A DNA stretch of 64,000 bases from Bog-473 sp963764305 (GCA_963764305.1 CAVXSD010000006.1:434001-498000); one strand, 5' to 3'; counted from the first letter of the stretch, positions 1-12,222 are shown. Notes: generated from the letters alone by a model not told the origin. Numbers and translations: made by a program.

Positions 1-769
1 TGCCGCCGGGCTCGAGGGCCCGGGTGTCGGTCGGGAGCAGGATGTCCACCCCGGAGTCGAGCAGCGCCCGGCAGTCCGCCAGATGCGACTCGTCCAGCAG
101 CGAGCTGCCCACGTGCTGTCCCCTGGCGGCGAGGAACGTGTACGCCATGCCGCCACCGACGACCAGCGTGTCCACCTTGGTGGCCAGGACCTTGAGCACC
201 TCGAGCTTGTCCGCCACCTTGGCGCCCCCGACGACCGCGACGAACGGCCGGGCCGGCTGCTCCAGGATCCCGCCCAGGACCTCGATCTCCCGGGCGAAGC
301 GCAGACCCGCCGCGCTCGGGAGGAACTGGGGCGGCCCCACAATGGAGGCGTGGGCGCGGTGGGCTGCGCCGAAGGCTTCGTCGACGTAGGCGTCGAAGCC
401 GGCGATCAGCCGCTGCACGAACGCGGGATCGTTCGCCTTCTCCCCCGGCTCGAAGCGCAGGTTCTCGGTCAGCTCGACCCCGGGGCACAGGGACCGCAGC
501 CGCTCGCGCACCGGGTCCATCTCCCAGCGGGGGTCGGGCGCACCGGCGGGCCGGCCGAGATGCGAGCAGGCCACCACGTCGGCCCCCTCGTCCAAGAGCC
601 GGTGCAGCGTCGGCAACGCGGCGGTGATCCGGAAGTCGTCGGCCACCGTCGCTCGGCCCCGCACCCCGATGTGAAGGGGGACGTTGAAGTCGACCCGCAC
701 CAGCACGCGCTTCCCGTCGACCGTCGGGAGGTCCCCGAGAAGCGGGATGCCCTGCAGCGGGTCGGGCAC
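1..769 (-). CDS. pgk: phosphoglycerate kinase (C-terminus outside window)
   Basis: Glycolytic enzyme transferring phosphate from 1,3-bisphosphoglycerate to ADP in the cytosol. About 256 N-terminal residues lie in the window and the gene runs off the left edge. Visible family motifs are RVDFNVP near residue 23, SHLGRP, ENLRFE, DEAFGAAHRAHAS and VVGGAKVADK, all in one uninterrupted frame. The GTG start at 769 is two bases after the gap stop codon, so the two genes are almost certainly translationally coupled. The family is usually about 390-400 residues, so roughly a third is missing. Identification is firm; the exact start is inferred from spacing. Confidence 0.95.
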   Translation of the reverse strand, partial: MPDPLQGIPLLGDLPTVDGKRVLVRVDFNVPLHIGVRGRATVADDFRITAALPTLHRLLDEGADVVACSHLGRPAGAPDPRWEMDPVRERLRSLCPGVELTENLRFEPGEKANDPAFVQRLIAGFDAYVDEAFGAAHRAHASIVGPPQFLPSAAGLRFAREIEVLGGILEQPARPFVAVVGGAKVADKLEVLKVLATKVDTLVVGGGMAYTFLAARGQHVGSSLLDESHLADCRALLDSGVDILLPTDTRALEPGG

Positions 770-771
770 GG

Positions 772-1788
772 TCAGCCCCCTACCAGGACGGCCAGGTCGA
801 CCAGGCGATTGGAGTAGCCCCACTCGTTGTCGTACCAGCCGAAGGTCTTGACCAGCGACAGCTCGCTGTTGATCGGCATCACCATGGTGAGCCCGGAATC
901 GAAGGTGCACGAGGCCGGCGATCCGACGATGTCGCTCGAGACGATGGGGTCGTCGGTGTACTCCAGCACCCGGTCCAACGGCGGCTTGGCCGCCGCCTCG
1001 GCGAAGGCCGCATTGACGTCGGCCACCGACGGGTTCCCCTGCACCACCGCGGTGAAGTCCGTGATGGAGCCGGCGGGCAGCGGCACCCGCAGCGAGTACC
1101 CGTCGAGGTGGCCCTTCATGGCCGCCAGCACGAGGCCGGTGGCCCGGGCCGCGCCGGTCGAGGTGGGCACGATGTTGCTCCCCGCGGCCCGCGCCCGGCG
1201 CAGGTCCTTGTGCGGCAGGTCGAGCAGGTTCTGGTCGTTGGTGTAGGCGTGCACCGTGGTCATCAGGCCGCTCACGATGTCGAACTCGTCGTCGATCACC
1301 TTGACCATGGGGACGAAGCAATTCGTCGTGCACGACGCGTTGGAGACGACGACGTCCTTCTCGGGGTCGTAGTCGTGGTCGTTGACGCCGATGACGAAGG
1401 TGGCGTCGGCGTCGCCCGACGGGGCCGAAATGATGACCCGCGTGACCGACCCGCCCAGATGCCCGGCGGCGGCGGCCCGGCTGGTGAAGATCCCGGTGGA
1501 CTCGACCACCAGGTCGACCCCGAGACCGTCCCAGGGCAACTGGTCCGGCTCCCGCTCGGCCATGACGCGGATGTGCCGCTCCCCGACCAGCAGGTCGCTC
1601 CCCTCGACGTCGACCGGGACCGGCAGGCGGCCGTGGGTCGAGTCGTAGCGCAGCAGGTGGGCAAGCGTCTCGGGCGACGTCAGGTCGTTGACCCCAACGA
1701 CCTCCACGTCGGCACCGTTGGCCAGGATGGCGCGCAGGAAGTTCCGCCCGATACGCCCGAAGCCATTGATCCCGACCCGCACCGTCAT
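772..1788 (-). CDS. gap: type I glyceraldehyde-3-phosphate dehydrogenase
   Basis: NAD-dependent GAPDH, 338 residues, the normal length. It oxidises glyceraldehyde-3-phosphate to 1,3-bisphosphoglycerate, the substrate of the adjacent pgk product. The Rossmann start INGFGRIGR is at residues 7-15 and the catalytic cysteine is Cys153 in SNASCTTNC. The C-terminal WYDNEWGYSNR motif is present. An AGGAAGG ribosome-binding site precedes the ATG. It follows yvcK by about 24 bases and precedes pgk by two, so it sits in the uvrC-rapZ-yvcK-gap-pgk operon. Confidence 0.97.
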   Translation of the reverse strand: MTVRVGINGFGRIGRNFLRAILANGADVEVVGVNDLTSPETLAHLLRYDSTHGRLPVPVDVEGSDLLVGERHIRVMAEREPDQLPWDGLGVDLVVESTGIFTSRAAAAGHLGGSVTRVIISAPSGDADATFVIGVNDHDYDPEKDVVVSNASCTTNCFVPMVKVIDDEFDIVSGLMTTVHAYTNDQNLLDLPHKDLRRARAAGSNIVPTSTGAARATGLVLAAMKGHLDGYSLRVPLPAGSITDFTAVVQGNPSVADVNAAFAEAAAKPPLDRVLEYTDDPIVSSDIVGSPASCTFDSGLTMVMPINSELSLVKTFGWYDNEWGYSNRLVDLAVLVGG

Positions 1789-1812
1789 GTCGTCCCTTCC
1801 TCTCGGGTCCGG

Positions 1813-2688
1813 CTATGTCAGCAGACCTGACAGCGCCTGCGCCAGTTTGGCCGGGCTGTGCACCAGGGTGTTGTCCCCCGTCAGGGGAACGTCGAGCACC
1901 GCGACATCCGTCGTGCCGATGCCCACACCCCGGATGCTGTCACACAGGACCACGTCGACCGCGACATTGTGCCTGGCCAGGGCCGCGACGTGATCCGAGA
2001 CGTCGAATCCCTCGGTCTCGGGCACCTCGGGATGCAGGTTGCAGACGTAGACGACCTGACCCTTGGAGGAGGCCACCGCCTCGGCGATGCCTCCCACCGC
2101 CACGGCGGCCAACACGCTGGTGAACAGGGATCCGGGGCCGATCACGATCTGGTCGGCCTCGGCGATGCGCTCCACCGCCAGCGGCGGCGGCTGGGCGTCC
2201 CCGGGCACCAGCGAGACCCGCTGGATGTCGGCGGTCCCCTTGACCGCCACCTGCCCGGCCACCGTGCCGTGGTCGGACTCGGCCTTGAGCACGACGAGCT
2301 CCGAGGTGGCGGGGAGCACGTCGCCCCGGGCGCCGAGCAGCTGGGCCGCCTCGGCCACCCCGAGGACGAGATCGCCGGTCACGTCGATCAGGCCCGCCAG
2401 GATCAGGTTGCCCAGCGCGTGGCCGGCCAGCTCACCCTCGTCGTAGCGGTGCTCGAAGGCGCCGGCCAGCGCGGAGTCCTCGTCGGCCAGGGCCACCAGG
2501 CACTTGCGGATGTCGCCCAGCGCCACGATGTTGAGCAGCTCGCGCAGCCGGCCACTGCTCCCGCCGTCGTCGGCCACCGAGACCACGCCCGTGAGCACGC
2601 CGGCGTAGCGCCGCGCCGCCTTCAACGTGACCGCCGTGCCGTGCCCACCGCCGATGGCCACGACCGAGGGCCGGCCGCCGCGGCTCAT
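1813..2688 (-). CDS. yvcK: gluconeogenesis factor YvcK / CofD-like protein
   Basis: YvcK-family protein of 291 residues. The family binds UDP-sugars and affects carbon metabolism and cell-wall synthesis; members resemble the CofD phospholactate transferase fold. Visible motifs are the N-terminal AIGGGHGT (residues 11-18), VADDGGSSGRLR, GDIRKCL and GHALGNL, and GPGSLFTS in the C-terminal half. The ATG at 2688 overlaps the rapZ stop by four bases (ATGA). In most actinobacteria the next gene would be whiA; here gap follows directly. Confidence 0.93.
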   Translation of the reverse strand: MSRGGRPSVVAIGGGHGTAVTLKAARRYAGVLTGVVSVADDGGSSGRLRELLNIVALGDIRKCLVALADEDSALAGAFEHRYDEGELAGHALGNLILAGLIDVTGDLVLGVAEAAQLLGARGDVLPATSELVVLKAESDHGTVAGQVAVKGTADIQRVSLVPGDAQPPPLAVERIAEADQIVIGPGSLFTSVLAAVAVGGIAEAVASSKGQVVYVCNLHPEVPETEGFDVSDHVAALARHNVAVDVVLCDSIRGVGIGTTDVAVLDVPLTGDNTLVHSPAKLAQALSGLLT

Positions 2689-3548
2689 CGGTCGATGTCC
2701 CGGTGGAACACCGGCACGGCCTCGCCGTGTTTCTCCAACCGCGTCGCCAATTCCTGGGCCAGCGTCACGGAGCGGTGACGGCCGCCCGTGCAACCCATGG
2801 CGATGGTCAGGTACGACTTTCCTTCCCGGGCGAAGGCCGGGAGGATGCTCGTGAGCAGTTCGTCGACCTTCTCGAGGAACGCCTGGGACTCGGGCTGGCC
2901 GAGGACGTAGGCGCGCACCGGTTCGTCCATCCCGCTGAAGGGACGCAGCTCCTCGACCCAGAACGGGTTGGGCAGGAAGCGGCAGTCGAACACCACGTCG
3001 ACGTCGAGCGGGATGCCGTGCTTGTAGCCGAAGGAGATCACCGTCGTCTGCATGTGCGGGGTCTCGTCGTCGCCGAAGGCCTCGAGGATTCGCAGCCGGA
3101 GTTGGTTCGAGTTCAGCTCGCCCGTGTCGACGAGGAGGTCGGCGCGCTCGCGCACCGGCTCCAGGAGCTTGCGCTCGTCGACGATCGACTCCTCCACCCC
3201 GCGGGCCGCCAGGGGATGGCGCCGCCGCGTACCCTCGTAGCGGCGCACCAGTACGTCGTCCGCGGCGTCGAGGAAGACGACGCGCACCCGCCTCCGGGTG
3301 GCGCGCAGCTCGTCGAGGACGTCGGGCAGGTCCTCGAAGTACTCCGTGCCGGTGTTGGCACCGCCGCGCCCGATCACCAGGGCCACGCGCTCGATGCCGG
3401 ACCCGGGGCGGTCCACCATCTCCACCATCTTCATGATCAGGACGGCCGGCAGGTTGTCGATGACGAACCACCCCACGTCCTCCAGGGCCGCCGCCGCGGT
3501 GGAACGGCCGGCGCCGGACAACCCAGTCACCACCACGAATTCGCTCAT
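2685..3548 (-). CDS. rapZ: RapZ/YvcJ family nucleotide-binding protein
   Basis: P-loop ATP/GTP-binding protein of 287 residues. In E. coli RapZ is an RNA-binding adaptor for small RNAs controlling GlmS; the actinobacterial role is less defined. The Walker A motif GLSGAGRS is at residues 9-16, and the conserved C-terminal GCTGGRHRS motif is present. The ATG at 3548 overlaps the uvrC stop (ATGA), and the stop overlaps the yvcK start, showing tight coupling. A longer in-frame extension exists upstream, but it runs inside uvrC and lacks family similarity. Confidence 0.93.
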   Translation of the reverse strand: MSEFVVVTGLSGAGRSTAAAALEDVGWFVIDNLPAVLIMKMVEMVDRPGSGIERVALVIGRGGANTGTEYFEDLPDVLDELRATRRRVRVVFLDAADDVLVRRYEGTRRRHPLAARGVEESIVDERKLLEPVRERADLLVDTGELNSNQLRLRILEAFGDDETPHMQTTVISFGYKHGIPLDVDVVFDCRFLPNPFWVEELRPFSGMDEPVRAYVLGQPESQAFLEKVDELLTSILPAFAREGKSYLTIAMGCTGGRHRSVTLAQELATRLEKHGEAVPVFHRDIDR

Positions 3549-5426
3549 CGCCCCCCAGCCTTGTACCCCACAGCATTGTGCATGGCCTCGAAGACGGCGA
3601 GTCCGACGGTGTCCGGCAGCCACGACCTGGACAGCAGCTCCTCGAGCGTGGCCGCCCGCACGGCGTTGACCCCGCCCATCTCCTTGACCAGCCGGGCCTT
3701 GCGGGCCGGTCCCAGGCCCGGGATGTCGTCCAGCATGCTGCGCGTCATCCGCTTCCCCCGGACCTCCCGGTGGAACGTGATGGCAAAGCGGTGGGCCTCG
3801 TCGCGCAGTCGCTGCAGCAGGTAGAGGGCGTCGGAGCCCCGGCGCAGGCGGACCGGGTCGGCTGAACCGGGACGGTAGACCTCCTCGAATTGCTTGGCCA
3901 GCGAGGCGAGCTCCACCTCGTCGTCGAGCCCGAGCTCACGGACGACCCGCTCGGCCACCCCGAGCTGGCCCTTGCCGCCGTCGACGACGATCAGGTTGGG
4001 CCGGTAGGCAAAGCGGCGGGGGCGCCCGTCCGCCGCCGCCTCCGGTGCCTGCTGCAGCGCGGTGAGCCGGCGCGTCAGCACCTCCTCCATGGCGGCGTAG
4101 TCGTCGTTGCCGGGAACCGACTTCACCTTGAAGCGCCGGTAGTCGGACCGCTTGGCCAGGCCGTCCTCGAACACGACCATGGAGCCCACGTAATCGGTGC
4201 CCTGCAGGTGGCTCATGTCGTAGCACTCGATCCGCAGCGGCGCCTCGCGCAGCGACAGGGCGGACTGCAACTCGGTCAACGCCTTCGACCGGGCGTTGTG
4301 GTCGGCGGCGCGCCGGCAACCGGTGCCGGGCCAGGTCCTCGCCGGCCGACCGTGTCACCGTCTCCTGCAGAGCGCGCTTGGCGCCACGTTGCGGGACGGC
4401 GATGTCGACGGGACCGCCCCGCACTGCGTGCAGCCAGCTCTGCAGCAGCGTGCGGTCGGCCGGCTCCTCGGGGACGAGCAGCCGCCGCGGCACCTCCGCC
4501 CCGTCCGCGCCGTACACCTGCGAGACGACGAGGGCCATGAACTCGGGCCCCGAGAGGTCCTCCACCTTCTCGGCCACGAAGCCCCGGTGGCCCACCACGC
4601 GGCCCCGGCGCACGCGGAAGATCTGGACCGAGGCCTCCAGCGGGTCTTCGGCCAGGCCCACGACGTCGAAATCCTCCGCCCGGTCCGAGACCATCTGCTG
4701 GGACTCGGCGGCCTTGTGGACGGCGGCGATCCGGTCGCGCAGCCGGGCCGCCCGTTCGAACTGCAGCTCCTCACTTGCGTCGAGCATCTCCCCCTCCAGC
4801 CGGGCCAGCACGGGCTCGGTGTCGCCCGAGAGGAACCCCATGAGGTCGCTGACGTAGCCGTCGTAGGCGGCGTGGTCGACGGCGCCGACGCAGGGGCCGG
4901 AGCAGCGGTCGATGTCGTAGAGCAGGCAAGGGCGGCCCAGGCGCTCGTGGCGGGTGAACTTGGTGTCCGAGCACGTGCGCACGGGGAAGCTCCGGACCAG
5001 CAGGTCCAGCGTCGACCGGATGGCGCCGGCGTTGCCGTAGGGGCCGAAGTAGCGGACGCCCTTGCGCTTGCGCCCGCGCACCACGGCCGGCCGTGGCCAT
5101 TCCTCGTTGAGCGTGACGGCGAGCCAGGGGTAGCTCTTGTCGTCCTTGAGGCGGACGTTGTAGCGGGGCAGGTGCGCCTGGATCAGCGAATGCTCCAGGA
5201 TCAGGGCATCGACCTCGCTGTCGACGACCACCCACTCGACGTGGTCGGCCTGGGCCACCATCTGGGCCGTGCGGGGCATGAGCTTGGCCGAGTCCTGCCA
5301 GTAGCTGGGCAGGCGGTGGCGCAACGACTTGGCCTTCCCCACGTAGAGGACCCGGCCCTCGGCGTCGAGGAACTGGTAGGAGCCCGGGGCATCCGGGATG
5401 GAGCCGGTAGGCGGCCGATACTGCAT
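3545..5426 (-). CDS. uvrC: excinuclease ABC subunit C, interrupted by a one-base frameshift
   Basis: UvrC makes the dual incisions in nucleotide excision repair. The N-terminal GIY-YIG nuclease (GSYQF...VLYVGKAKSLR, residues about 15-45), the CSGPC segment, the UVR motif (ELQFERAARLRDRI), the C-terminal RNase H-like nuclease (ECYDMSHLQGTDYVGSMVVFEDG) and a terminal helix-hairpin-helix (DIPGLGPARKARL) are all recognisable. The reading frame breaks near 4315 between LARHRL and RRAADHNARSKAL; one extra base explains it. Both halves are otherwise well conserved, so an assembly indel is more likely than loss of function. The ATG at 5426 fits the family N-terminus; a GTG nine bases upstream is an alternative. 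Confidence 0.92.
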
Positions 5427-5588
5427 CAGGTCCACTCTCGCGCAGCCGCTGGTGGGCGGCGTTACACTGGCTGTGCCGGCCTGGGTTCCGGCGTACAACC
5501 TCGCATCGAGGCCGACATACCCGCGGATGGGCGACCAGGCTGTCCCCGCCGGCCATATCGATGCTCTCCCGACAAGGGGGCAGACCAG

Positions 5589-6683
5589 ATGCTCAGGCTT
5601 CAGATGCCACTTCCGGGGCGCTACACGTCCGCGACCGAGGACGAGCTGGCGGACATGATCGCCACCGCCAAGACCGCGCTCGGGTCCAGGCTGTTCATCC
5701 TCGGCCACCACTACCAGCGCGACGAGGTCATGCGCTGGGCCGACGCCCGCGGGGACTCGTTCGGGCTCTCGCGGCTGGCCGCCGACCAGGCTGAGGCCGA
5801 GTTCATCGTCTTCTGCGGGGTCCATTTCATGGCCGAGTCGGCCGACGTCCTCACGGGCGACCACCAGCAGGTCCTCCTGCCCGACCTCAATGCCGGGTGC
5901 TCCATGGCCGACATGGCTGACATCGACCAGGTTGAGGAGGCGTGGGACGAGCTCGCCCGCGTCATCGACGTGGACGGCCTGATCCCGGTCACCTACATGA
6001 ACTCCGCCGCCGCGCTCAAGGCCTTCGTCGGTCGCCACGCTGGAGCGGTCTGCACGTCGTCCAATGCCCGGGGGGTGTTGACCTGGGCCCTCGAGAGGGG
6101 TGAGCGCGTCCTCTTCTTCCCCGACCAGCACCTCGGGCGGAACACCGGCTTCGAGCTCGGCTACGGCGTCGACGACATGCGGGTGTGGAACCCGCGGCTC
6201 CCGTTGGGCGGCTGCACTGACCGCGAGGTGAAGGAGTCGACGCTCCTGCTCTGGAAGGGCCACTGCTCGGTGCACCAGCGCTTCCGTCCCGAGCACGTCG
6301 AGGCCTTCCGCGCCGAGCACCCCGAGGGGATCGTGATGATCCACCCCGAGTGCGCGCACGAGGTGGTGGAGCTGGGCGACGTCACGGGCTCGACCGATGC
6401 GATCATCCGTGCCGTCGCCGCCGCGCCGCCCGGCGCCTTCATCGGTGTCGCGACGGAGATCCACCTGGTGAACCGGCTCAACAACGAGTCGCCTGACAAG
6501 ACCGTCGTCTGCCTCGACCCGTTGGTGTGCCCCTGTTCCACCATGTCGCGCATCGATCCGCAGCACCTGGCCTGGGTCCTCGAGGGGCTGGTCGACGGCG
6601 AGACGCGGAACCGCATCGTCGTCGACGCCGAGACCACGCAATGGGCCAAGGTCGCGCTCGAGCGCATGTTGGCCATCACCTGA
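5589..6683 (+). CDS. nadA: quinolinate synthase A
   Basis: Iron-sulfur enzyme condensing iminoaspartate with dihydroxyacetone phosphate to quinolinate in NAD biosynthesis. The 364-residue product has the three conserved 4Fe-4S ligand regions: Cys104 in AGCSMAD, Cys255 in HPECAHEV, and the VCPC pair at 314/316. An early GHHYQRDEV motif matches the substrate site. The ATG at 5589 has an AGGGGG ribosome-binding site about ten bases upstream; the frame is open far upstream, but that part is antisense to uvrC. nadB and nadC are not adjacent. A TACACT box at 5463-5468 could be its -10 element. Confidence 0.95.
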   Translation: MLRLQMPLPGRYTSATEDELADMIATAKTALGSRLFILGHHYQRDEVMRWADARGDSFGLSRLAADQAEAEFIVFCGVHFMAESADVLTGDHQQVLLPDLNAGCSMADMADIDQVEEAWDELARVIDVDGLIPVTYMNSAAALKAFVGRHAGAVCTSSNARGVLTWALERGERVLFFPDQHLGRNTGFELGYGVDDMRVWNPRLPLGGCTDREVKESTLLLWKGHCSVHQRFRPEHVEAFRAEHPEGIVMIHPECAHEVVELGDVTGSTDAIIRAVAAAPPGAFIGVATEIHLVNRLNNESPDKTVVCLDPLVCPCSTMSRIDPQHLAWVLEGLVDGETRNRIVVDAETTQWAKVALERMLAIT

Positions 6684-6716
6684 ACCCGAACCCGAACCCG
6701 AACCCGAACCTGAACC
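6681..6716 (+). repeat. six-unit hexamer tandem repeat at the 3' end of nadA
   Basis: Six consecutive 6-base units of the form (T/C)GAACC begin exactly at the nadA stop codon. The four central units are identical CGAACC. The array lies between nadA and the DUF427 gene. It shows no clear hairpin, so it is a simple-sequence array rather than a terminator. Confidence 0.9.
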
Positions 6717-6809
6717 GTTCGCGGTGACACGGCGGTAGGGTCCCAGGGGTCCGGTGCAGCGCCGACAGAGCCGACGGAGCCGACGGAGCGCCGACAGGAG
6801 GCCCTTGTT

Positions 6810-7574
6810 GTGAGCGACTTTCCAGCCCCACCCGTACCGGTCAACCACGTGCAGCCGGTTCCACGCCGTGTCCGGGCGTTTCTGGCCGGCCGACCTGTCG
6901 TCGACACGACAAACGCCCGCTACGTGTGGGAGAACACCTCCTACCCGCAGTTCTACATCCCGCTGGCGGACGTGCGGCCCGATGCGCTGGTCGACGAGAA
7001 CCAGTCCATCGAGACGTCCCGGGGTGACGCCAGGCGTTATGGCGTGCGCGTGGACGACGTCAACCGGCCGAGCGCGGCCAGCGTGCTCACGGCCGCCAAG
7101 GTGGAGGGCCTGGACGACACTGTGCGATTCTCGTGGTCCGCATTCGATGCCTGGTTCGAGGAGGACGAGCAGGTCTTCGTGCATCCGCGCAACCCCTACA
7201 CCCGAGTGGACTCCCTGCGGTCGAGCCGGCATCTGCGCGTCGAGTCCAAGAGTGTCGTCCTGGCCGAAACGTCGTCGCCCGTCCTGTGCTTCGAGACCGG
7301 GCTGCCGACTCGGTATTACATCGACCGCACTGACGTTGACTTCACCCATCTGGTTCCGTCCGATACCCAGACCGCATGCCCGTACAAGGGGACGACGAGC
7401 GGCTACTGGTCGGCCGAGGTCGACCTCCGCATCCATCCCGACATCGCCTGGACCTATGACTTCCCGACCCGGGAGCTGCTGCCGATAGCCGGTCTGATCG
7501 CCTTCTACAACGAGAAGATCGATCTCTTCCTCGATGGTGTCGAGCTCGAGAGGCCGCACACGCACTTGTCGTAG
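6810..7574 (+). CDS. DUF427 domain-containing protein
   Basis: A 254-residue cytosolic protein with two successive DUF427-like units, roughly residues 20-125 and 135-250, each with the family pattern of a Trp-rich strand (RYVWENTSYPQFYIP; ETGLPTRYYI) and a W-S-A/Y-x-W-S motif (FSWSAFDAWFEED; GYWSAEVDLRIHPD). DUF427 proteins are common in actinobacteria and have no settled function. The GTG start at 6810 is preceded by AGGAGG at a good distance. It lies downstream of nadA in the same direction, about 126 bases away, and converges on the DUF222-HNH gene. Confidence 0.8.
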   Translation: MSDFPAPPVPVNHVQPVPRRVRAFLAGRPVVDTTNARYVWENTSYPQFYIPLADVRPDALVDENQSIETSRGDARRYGVRVDDVNRPSAASVLTAAKVEGLDDTVRFSWSAFDAWFEEDEQVFVHPRNPYTRVDSLRSSRHLRVESKSVVLAETSSPVLCFETGLPTRYYIDRTDVDFTHLVPSDTQTACPYKGTTSGYWSAEVDLRIHPDIAWTYDFPTRELLPIAGLIAFYNEKIDLFLDGVELERPHTHLS

Positions 7575-7579
7575 ACGTG

Positions 7580-7632
7580 CAGCAGGGCGCGGGCGCGCCG
7601 AAAGCGCCGGGCTGCTGTGGGTTTTCAAAGTG
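7580..7632 (+). terminator. probable terminator hairpin between convergent genes
   Basis: An imperfect GC-rich inverted repeat (GCAGCAGGGCGC pairing with GCGCCGGGCTGCTG) is followed by a short T-containing stretch GGGTTTTC. It sits just downstream of the DUF427 stop and before the convergent DUF222-HNH gene. The pairing is imperfect, so the call is tentative. Confidence 0.4.
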
Positions 7633-7692
7633 CCGGCCGTCATCGGCCGGGGTGCTGCCCGGGGCGGGCTGGGCCAGAAACCGGCCGCCCCG

Positions 7693-8865
7693 TCAGGCCG
7701 CCGTGGGCGGCGGGCGCTGGCGCTGGGTGCCTTTGCGCTCTTCTTGGTTGCGCAGCCGGTTGTGGAACCCACAGAGCAACCGCCCGTTCTCCTGGGTGGT
7801 CAGGCCACCTTCGGCCCAGGTCTCGATGTGGTCGACCTGGCAGCTCTCAGCGGGCTCGTAGCAGTGCGGGTGGGTGCACATGCGATCGCGCAGCTCGATG
7901 GCCCGGCGGGTCCCCCCGCTGAAGAGCCGGGCCCGCACGCTGACGTCGATCCGGTTGCCCAAGGAGAAGACGGCCCGCTCGAAGTAGGCCGAGTCCATCC
8001 AAGGGGCTAGCGCGGCGGGAGGCAGGACCGTCCCGTTCTCGAGCTCACAGATCCGGCCCTGGAGTGTCTCAAAGCCCACCAGGACACTGAAGAGCGGGGC
8101 GGGCCGGATGCCATCGGCCGGGGCGGTGCGACTGCGCGTGGCCATCTCGACGAGGGCGTCGGCCCGGCGCTGGGCCGAGGTGCGTGCCAGCTCGTCGATC
8201 CGTGCCGTGCGCCCGAGGCGCTCTTTGGCCTCGGCGCAGTCGGCCTCGAAGAGGTCATGCTCGAGGCGGTTGAGCTCGCCCGCCACGATGGTGCCCGAGA
8301 CGGGGTCGAGGGTCATCTGGCCCAGCCACATTCCGCTGAAGCTCGCTTCGAGGAACACGTTGCGAGACGCCTTGCGCTCCTCGTCGGCGGCGTCGGCCCC
8401 GTCGGGGTCGGCCAGCTGCTTCCAATAGCTCAGGGCCCGGTAGAAGTCCTCGAAGCCCATCTGGGCGGCCTGGGCGACGAGCATCGCCTCGTCGCGGGCC
8501 ATCGACGCCTCGGTGCGGTGGCGCCTCGCCGAGGCGATGGCCCGGGCCTGATCGACCCCGATGGCGCCCTCGCGCCAGGCCTCGGCGCACTCGGGCAGAT
8601 GGCGCAGCGCCCGACCCAGGCGCACCCGGCGCTTGGCGGCACTGCGCGGGATCCGACAACGCGTGGCGATCCACGCCGACGCCGTCTTGGCCCCCTCAGC
8701 CGCCCACTCCTCGCCCACCTCGAAGGCCGCCGTCGCCTCGGTGATGAAGGATTCCAGGCGCGACGACAACCGGTGCAGCTCTTCGATCGAGGCGCCGTCG
8801 CCGTAATTGGCGGCGTCGGAGGCCACAAGTGCTTCGAGCGCATCGGCGAAGTTCTCTAACTCCAT
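7693..8865 (-). CDS. DUF222 / HNH endonuclease domain protein (13E12 type)
   Basis: A protein of about 390 residues from the large actinobacterial 13E12 repeat family. An N-terminal DUF222 helical region is followed by a C-terminal HNH nuclease motif: CTHPHCYEPAESCQVDHIETWAEGG, then NGRLLCGFHNRL. The HNH histidines and zinc-type cysteines are intact, so DNA cleavage is plausible. These genes occur in many dispersed copies and often behave like mobile or decaying genes. I chose the ATG at 8865 (MELENFADAL), since the upstream in-frame extension looks non-coding. Confidence 0.85.
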   Translation of the reverse strand: MELENFADALEALVASDAANYGDGASIEELHRLSSRLESFITEATAAFEVGEEWAAEGAKTASAWIATRCRIPRSAAKRRVRLGRALRHLPECAEAWREGAIGVDQARAIASARRHRTEASMARDEAMLVAQAAQMGFEDFYRALSYWKQLADPDGADAADEERKASRNVFLEASFSGMWLGQMTLDPVSGTIVAGELNRLEHDLFEADCAEAKERLGRTARIDELARTSAQRRADALVEMATRSRTAPADGIRPAPLFSVLVGFETLQGRICELENGTVLPPAALAPWMDSAYFERAVFSLGNRIDVSVRARLFSGGTRRAIELRDRMCTHPHCYEPAESCQVDHIETWAEGGLTTQENGRLLCGFHNRLRNQEERKGTQRQRPPPTAA

Positions 8866-9051
8866 GGGTCGATCGAAGCACGCGGCTGTCACACATTTGC
8901 GGGGCGACATTGCGGCGCACAGTTCACCAACATTTGCCGTGACATTTCGTCGCGCGGAGCGACCGTCCATTTAGGGGTGACGCTGTGCGTTGCTGGCGGC
9001 GACGCTGCGCGACAGCTGCCGGCCGTCTTGGCCAGCGACCACGGACCTCCA

Positions 9052-9285
9052 CTCGAACAAGCCGATCGTCGGCATGGAGGCTGCCCCCGAGGGTTCGGGC
9101 TATCACTTCGTGGCGTCCGACGGAGGAATGCTCGGTTACGGTCTGCCGGTCGAGGGCTCGACAGGATCCATCCACCTGAACAAGCGATCGTCGGCATGGC
9201 GCCGACGGGGAGCGACGGCAACTGGCTGGTGGCGACGGACGGCGGGCTGTTCTCCAATGCCCCGTTCCTGGGGGCCGCCACGTAG
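9052..9285 (+). pseudogene. remnant of a GYWLVASDGG-repeat surface protein
   Basis: Two partial copies of the repeat seen again at the right edge of the window: PIVGMEAAPEGSGYHFVASDGG followed by LGYGLPVEGSTGSIHLNK, and, after a one-base frameshift near 9187, IVGMAPTGSDGNWLVATDGG with FSNAPFLGAA before a stop. No start codon, signal peptide or remaining repeats are visible. It is a broken 3' fragment of a repeat protein of the type common in Acidimicrobiia. The frameshift could also be a sequence error, but the absent 5' part shows the locus is not intact. Confidence 0.6.
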
Positions 9286-9345
9286 GGAGCAACCCCGTGT
9301 GGCCGACGCGGCGAGCGCAAGGAGGCGTCCGCGGAAAGCGGCGCG

Positions 9346-12222
<2,877 letters not shown>

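Noticed and set aside
1813..3576. 587-codon frame suggesting a rapZ-yvcK fusion
   Set aside because: The first half is an out-of-frame reading of rapZ; yvcK starts at 2688.
4296..5588. Long N-terminal extension of nadA
   Set aside because: It lies antisense to uvrC, while the ATG at 5589 has a ribosome-binding site and matches family length.
3936..7772. 1278-codon open frame on the minus strand covering nadA and the DUF427 gene
   Set aside because: Only its 3' part, from 5426 down, is uvrC. The rest is antisense to well-supported genes and has no family similarity; high GC leaves antisense frames open.
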